Below, one piece after another: positions 6,181 through 7,328 of a stretch of 7,328 nucleotides of DNA. The translations under genes were made by a program, and so were the position numbers. The notes under the pieces were generated by a model, which was not told where the DNA came from, did no database searches, and worked only from the letters and a program-made list of their open reading frames with translations. Positions within the stretch are counted from its first letter, which is position 1, and every line of letters begins with the position of its first letter. Origin of the DNA: Peptococcaceae bacterium UBA4997 (GTDB lineage: Bacteria > Bacillota > Dehalobacteriia > UBA4068 > UBA4997); assembly GCA_002398485.1 (NCBI GenBank), contig DGYV01000048.1:23430-30757 (forward strand). Direction: 5' to 3'.

Positions 6181-6852
6181 TTAACCCCCTATCTTATAAC
6201 CTATGCCGCGGATGGTTTGAATAAGCTTACCGCCTTGCCCAAGCTTTTGCCTCAGGGTTTTTATGTGCATATCCACAGTACGGCTTTCCCCGCCAAAATC
6301 AAAGCCCCAAACTTTATCCATTATTTGGTCACGGCTCAAAACCACGCCTGTATTTTCCAGTAAATAATGCAAAAGCTCAAATTCCTTTAAGGTAAGCTGG
6401 CATTCCTTTCCGTTTACCGTAACTTTATGGGCAAGCGTATCCAACACTATGCCCTCAAAACTATATACTTCTGCATTAATTTTGGTAGTGCGCCGCAATA
6501 CAGCTTTAATGCGGGAAATAAGTTCCATTATACCAAAAGGCTTGGTTATATAATCATCGGCCCCCATATCCAGGCCTTTTACTTTATCGTATTCCATAGT
6601 TTTGGCAGTGAGCATTATCACAGGGATATTCTGCCAAACCGTCTTGGCTTTCAGCTTAGCTAATATGGCATAGCCATCCTCATCGGGCAACATGATATCC
6701 AACAAAAGCAGGTCTGCCGCTTTTTCATTCATGGCAGGCCAAAATTCCAGCGGTTTCTCAAAGCCACGCACTTCAAAGCCTGCAGATTTAAGCGCGTAAA
6801 CCACTAATTCTCTTATACTTTCATCGTCTTCAACGCAATAGATCAATGTCAT
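6181..6852 (-). CDS. phoP: PhoP/PhoB-like response regulator, OmpR family
   Basis: DNA-binding response regulator that, when phosphorylated by the neighbouring kinase, should bind pho boxes and switch on phosphate-starvation genes. Numbered from ATG 6852 (223 residues): receiver domain with acidic pocket EDD (8-10), phospho-acceptor Asp52 in LLLLDIMLPDEDGY, switch Thr82 (MLTAK) and Lys104 (TKPFG), then a winged-helix domain (about 128-223) with LTLKEFELLHYLLEN, SRTVDMHIKTLRQKLG and the terminal TIRGIGYKI wing. Start choice: ATG 6852 has AGGTGG (6863-6858) 5 bases upstream, overlapping the phoU stop. A GTG at 6861 would add MAD but has no suitably placed binding site, so the ATG is preferred. 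Length and motifs are complete. It lies between phoU and phoR with gaps of 9 and 3 bases, thus one operon. Confidence 0.95.
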   Translation of the reverse strand: MTLIYCVEDDESIRELVVYALKSAGFEVRGFEKPLEFWPAMNEKAADLLLLDIMLPDEDGYAILAKLKAKTVWQNIPVIMLTAKTMEYDKVKGLDMGADDYITKPFGIMELISRIKAVLRRTTKINAEVYSFEGIVLDTLAHKVTVNGKECQLTLKEFELLHYLLENTGVVLSRDQIMDKVWGFDFGGESRTVDMHIKTLRQKLGQGGKLIQTIRGIGYKIGG

Positions 6853-6861
6853 ATCAGCCAC

Positions 6862-7328
6862 CTACATTTTTGTTTTTTCACTATGTGCGCCCGTAATGGC
6901 AAATTGCACCCAGCCCGCAATGTTTACGGCATGATCGCCTATACGTTCAAAATATTTGGCTATCATCAAAAAATCCGTAGCCTGTTCACCATAATCTGCG
7001 CTTTCACGGATAAGCTCAATCAAGCTGTCTTTGATACGGCAGAACAGTTCATCCACAATATCATCGCTTTCGATAACTTGCTTTGCCAAACTCAAGTCCC
7101 TGGCCACAAAAGCATCTATGCTTTCACGAACCATCCTCACCGTGGCCTCCGCCATTTTAGGTATATCTATAAGTTTTATTAAATAAGCCTTTTCGGATAA
7201 ATGTACAGTGATTTCAGCAATATCGGCAGCTTGATCGCCTATCCGTTCCATATCTGTGATCATCTTCAAGGCTGTGGAAATAAACCTTAAGTCTGTAGCC
7301 ACAGGCTGCTGCTGCAACAAAAGCCGCA
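6862..7328 (-). CDS. phoU: Phosphate signalling protein PhoU, C-terminal part, 5' end beyond window
   Basis: Cytoplasmic adaptor between the PstSCAB phosphate transporter and the PhoR-type kinase; it represses pho signalling when phosphate is plentiful. The window holds the last 154 residues or so of a protein that is usually about 215-225, so some 65 N-terminal residues lie past 7328. The frame is open to the edge, and the first visible residues read RLLLQQQPVATDLRF, matching the conserved internal QPVA-DLR segment of PhoU, so the TTG at 7320 is not a start. Both metal-cluster motifs of the two three-helix PhoU repeats are present: ERIGDQAADIAE (bases 7248-7213) and ERIGDHAVNIAG (6948-6913). 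Its TAG stop overlaps the ribosome binding site of the next gene, which indicates tight coupling. pstB would be expected just upstream. Confidence 0.95.
   Translation of the reverse strand, partial: RLLLQQQPVATDLRFISTALKMITDMERIGDQAADIAEITVHLSEKAYLIKLIDIPKMAEATVRMVRESIDAFVARDLSLAKQVIESDDIVDELFCRIKDSLIELIRESADYGEQATDFLMIAKYFERIGDHAVNIAGWVQFAITGAHSEKTKM

Overview
The window reads as an ordinary chromosomal segment of a low-to-moderate G+C Firmicute. Strong AGGAGG-type ribosome binding sites, TATAAT promoters with TGn extensions, a phoU-phoP-phoR gene order and an lrgAB pair support this. A corrinoid-type methyltransferase relative in a strict-anaerobe setting makes Negativicutes or Clostridia most likely. 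I cannot fix the genus from the sequence alone.

Layout. Positions 1-456 (minus) hold the first 152 codons of a sodium:solute symporter, cut by the window edge. Positions 457-741 are an AT-rich leader with a probable promoter and three tandem 8-bp repeats. Positions 742-2124 (minus) are complete argH (argininosuccinate lyase, last step of arginine synthesis). A 154-bp divergent intergenic region with two extended -10 promoters and a perfect 10-bp dyad separates argH from lrgA-lrgB (2279-3386, plus), a translationally coupled membrane pair ending at a clear intrinsic terminator. Next, on the minus strand, is a compact uroporphyrinogen-decarboxylase-fold protein (3514-4374) of the methylcobamide:thiol methyltransferase type, with the zinc ligand pattern His-x-Cys...Cys intact. 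It is preceded by a roughly 100-nt leader with two inverted repeats. From there to the right edge runs a phosphate-signalling operon read leftwards: phoU (5' end cut off), phoP-like response regulator and phoR-like histidine kinase, packed with gaps of a few bases.

How they work together. phoU, phoP and phoR form one functional unit. PhoU relays the state of the Pst phosphate transporter (probably encoded just beyond 7328) to the kinase, which phosphorylates the regulator. The methyltransferase relative follows phoR in the same direction but seems to have its own promoter, so a link to phosphate control is possible but not shown. lrgAB, argH and the symporter are separate transcription units with no evident pathway link.

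I found no mobile element, CRISPR array, rRNA or tRNA. I do not see convincing evidence for a wholly new system. The parts most worth a second look are the orphan methyltransferase-like gene with its structured leader, and the argH/lrgA divergent control region.
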